Below, piece by piece: positions 62,706 through 64,000 of a stretch of DNA of 64,000 nucleotides. This DNA is from Methylocella tundrae. Lineage in GTDB: Bacteria; Pseudomonadota; Alphaproteobacteria; Rhizobiales; Beijerinckiaceae. The notes under the pieces are model-generated. The model worked only from the letters and a program-made list of their open reading frames with translations, was not told the DNA's origin and did no database searches. The position numbers were made by a program, and so were the translations under genes. Within the stretch, counting starts at the first letter, position 1. Each line of letters opens with the position of its first letter. The stretch is taken from contig NZ_CP139089.1 of NCBI RefSeq assembly GCF_038024855.1, forward strand, positions 2,452,501 to 2,516,500. The letters run 5' to 3'.

Positions 62706-64000
62706 TCGAGCTGGAACAATTCTCTGATGCGATCCGCCAGGCGCTTTGCGGAATGCTCGGCGCGGCCTGACCCGGCGGCTTCGTCCGCCGCCTGCATCGC
62801 GCTCCGGCGGGCCAGAGCCTGCCCCAGCTCCTGCGAAAGGGTCAGGCGCTCACGCAGAACGGGAGCAAGATCGTCCGCCTTGATTTCGTAGACGACCGCG
62901 CGGGTCAGCGCCCTGATCGTGCCGTGCTGCGGCTCTCCGAGCAAAAGACCGCCTTCACCGAAATAATCGCCGGGCGCGAGCCGCACCAATTCATGTTCGC
63001 GCCCGTTCACTTCATGATAAAGGGCAAGCGCGCCCGACTGCAGGATGGCGAGCGTTTGCGACACGGCGCCGCGCTCAATCACAGGCTCGCCGGCCGCGTA
63101 TTCCGTACGTTTCATCTTCTCGGCGAGCAAGGTTATGTGCTCATTGCCGAGCGAGGAGAACAGCGGCAGATTCTTGATGATTCGCTCGGGCGTCCGCATT
63201 GGCTGCGTCGCCTCCGCGCCCGTCGCAGGCGGCACGACGTCCCCCAGGGCCGGAGCAAACTTCAGTCCAGCCGCCGCGGCGTGCCGGAAGACGCGATCCA
63301 GAACTTCATTTCGCGCGTCGTCTACAACCGACCGGTTGGGAATGCGATATCTCAGCTCCAGCTCGATCGCGGACGCGCTGAGCGACTTGATCGCGACGTT
63401 AGGGGCGGGATCATGCAGAATGACGTTGCAACTCGCCAGCACCTCGAGGGCGATATCGACGAAATGCGAGGGCGGAATGGTCGGCTCGAGCCGCACGGCG
63501 GTTGTGACGACATGCGCCTCGTCGGGATAGCTGACGTTGATGAGCTTGGCTTTGGCGAGAACGCTGTTCGGTATGATCGCAAGATCATGGCTTGCGGTCA
63601 GGAAATGAACGGCCTGCCAATTGGCTTCCACGATCTTGCCCTCGATTCCGCCGTCGATGATGATCCAGTCGCCGATGCGATACGATCGTCCAAGATTGAT
63701 CGCAATGCCTGAAAAAACGTCCGCGAGGGTGCTCTGAAGGGCAAGACCTGCGATGATGGCGACGGCGCCCGACGTCGCGAAAAGCGCGCCGACGGGAACA
63801 TTGAAGACGTTGCCGACAATGGCCAAAAGAACGCCGAGGTAAATCAGGCCGGCGATCAGCTGCTGGAACAGCCGGCTCTCGTGCGGCCTTCGCTCAAAGA
63901 TTACAAAGGCGTCGACGATGCCGACGAGACTTCGCGCCAGTGCGACCCACCATAAAATCTCGAGGAGATAAACGCCGGTCTGGCCCGTCGCGCCTGGCGC
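62687..64000 (-). CDS. MscS channel with C-terminal cNMP-binding domain, partial
   Basis: The frame is open to the window edge (438 codons), so the N-terminus and start are missing. Visible: membrane segments (VYLLEILWWVALARSLVG; LIAGLIYLGVLLAIVG), the pore helix GALFATSGAVAIIAGLALQSTLADVFSGIAI and the MscS beta domain (RIGDWIIIDGGIEGKIVEANWQAV). The last 140 residues are a cyclic-nucleotide-binding domain (EYAAGEPVIERGAVSQTLAILQSGALAL; LAPGDYFGEGGLLLGEPQHG). Similar ligand-gated MscS relatives (bCNG channels) exist. Osmotic or second-messenger control is inferred. Confidence 0.88.
   Translation of the reverse strand, partial: APGATGQTGVYLLEILWWVALARSLVGIVDAFVIFERRPHESRLFQQLIAGLIYLGVLLAIVGNVFNVPVGALFATSGAVAIIAGLALQSTLADVFSGIAINLGRSYRIGDWIIIDGGIEGKIVEANWQAVHFLTASHDLAIIPNSVLAKAKLINVSYPDEAHVVTTAVRLEPTIPPSHFVDIALEVLASCNVILHDPAPNVAIKSLSASAIELELRYRIPNRSVVDDARNEVLDRVFRHAAAAGLKFAPALGDVVPPATGAEATQPMRTPERIIKNLPLFSSLGNEHITLLAEKMKRTEYAAGEPVIERGAVSQTLAILQSGALALYHEVNGREHELVRLAPGDYFGEGGLLLGEPQHGTIRALTRAVVYEIKADDLAPVLRERLTLSQELGQALARRSAMQAADEAAGSGRAEHSAKRLADRIRELFQLDLSSSR

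Noticed and set aside
1..64000. CRISPR arrays, tRNA/rRNA genes, phage or IS elements
   Set aside because: By eye I found no regularly spaced direct repeats, tRNA-like cloverleaf, rRNA sequence, integrase or transposase. A tRNA or covariance scan could not be run.

Overview
The window is GC-rich with tight, overlapping operons and frequent GTG/TTG starts. It carries a near-complete set of genes for tetrahydromethanopterin (H4MPT)- and methylofuran-linked formaldehyde oxidation. That combination points to an alphaproteobacterial methylotroph or methanotroph of the Methylobacterium/Methylocystis/Beijerinckiaceae kind. The genus is inference; no rRNA, tRNA or methane/methanol dehydrogenase gene is present to fix it. 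I see no CRISPR array, phage or insertion sequence.

Layout. 0-4 kb: a secreted protein cut by the left edge, divergent from a secreted TPR/coiled-coil/caspase-fold protein, then a glutathione S-transferase. 4.2-24.9 kb: the C1 supercluster. Its first operon (+) is mptG, mtdB, an ATP-grasp ligase, mch, a RimK-like ligase, a CitG-like gene and fae. Next come a HisA-like gene (-) and an mfnF-like gene (+). A minus-strand run follows: mfnB-folB fusion, mfnE-like, a dihydropteroate-synthase-like gene and DUF447. Then pabBA (-), fhcBADC (+) and a pterin carbinolamine dehydratase (-). Fae condenses formaldehyde with H4MPT, MtdB and Mch oxidise it to the formyl level, and FhcABCD moves the formyl group to methylofuran and releases formate. 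The other genes of this block appear to build the two cofactors; PabAB would supply p-aminobenzoate to MptG.

25-33 kb: nicotinamidase, an ABC exporter, NsrR with flavohaemoglobin (NO defence, with candidate NsrR boxes), 5-formyl-THF cyclo-ligase, a CLC chloride/proton antiporter and a divergent Nramp transporter. 33-37 kb: ethanolamine ammonia-lyase (eutBC) with an APC permease and no microcompartment genes. 37-41 kb: a host-attachment-family protein, a cNMP-domain/thioredoxin-reductase-like flavoprotein lacking CXXC, and a large Ala/Pro-rich membrane protein. 41.6-48.7 kb: an MFS transporter, serine acetyltransferase, an AEC carrier and the sulfite reductase pair cysJI. 49.4-54 kb: lactate permease plus lutABC, which suggests growth on a multicarbon substrate. 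54-59 kb: TetR divergent from an EmrA/EmrB/outer-membrane-lipoprotein efflux operon. 59-64 kb: small proteins, a histidine phosphatase, a Zn alcohol dehydrogenase with a DUF6790 protein, a DUF5335 protein and an MscS channel with a cNMP domain cut by the right edge.

Dispersed palindromic repeats (about 40 bp at 11.66 and 24.50 kb; about 120 bp inverted copies at 32.98 and 41.54 kb) sit at gene ends and in two cases supply the stop codon. The least understood and most interesting part is the cofactor-synthesis block: a furan-synthase/dihydroneopterin-aldolase fusion and several conserved enzymes without an assigned step.
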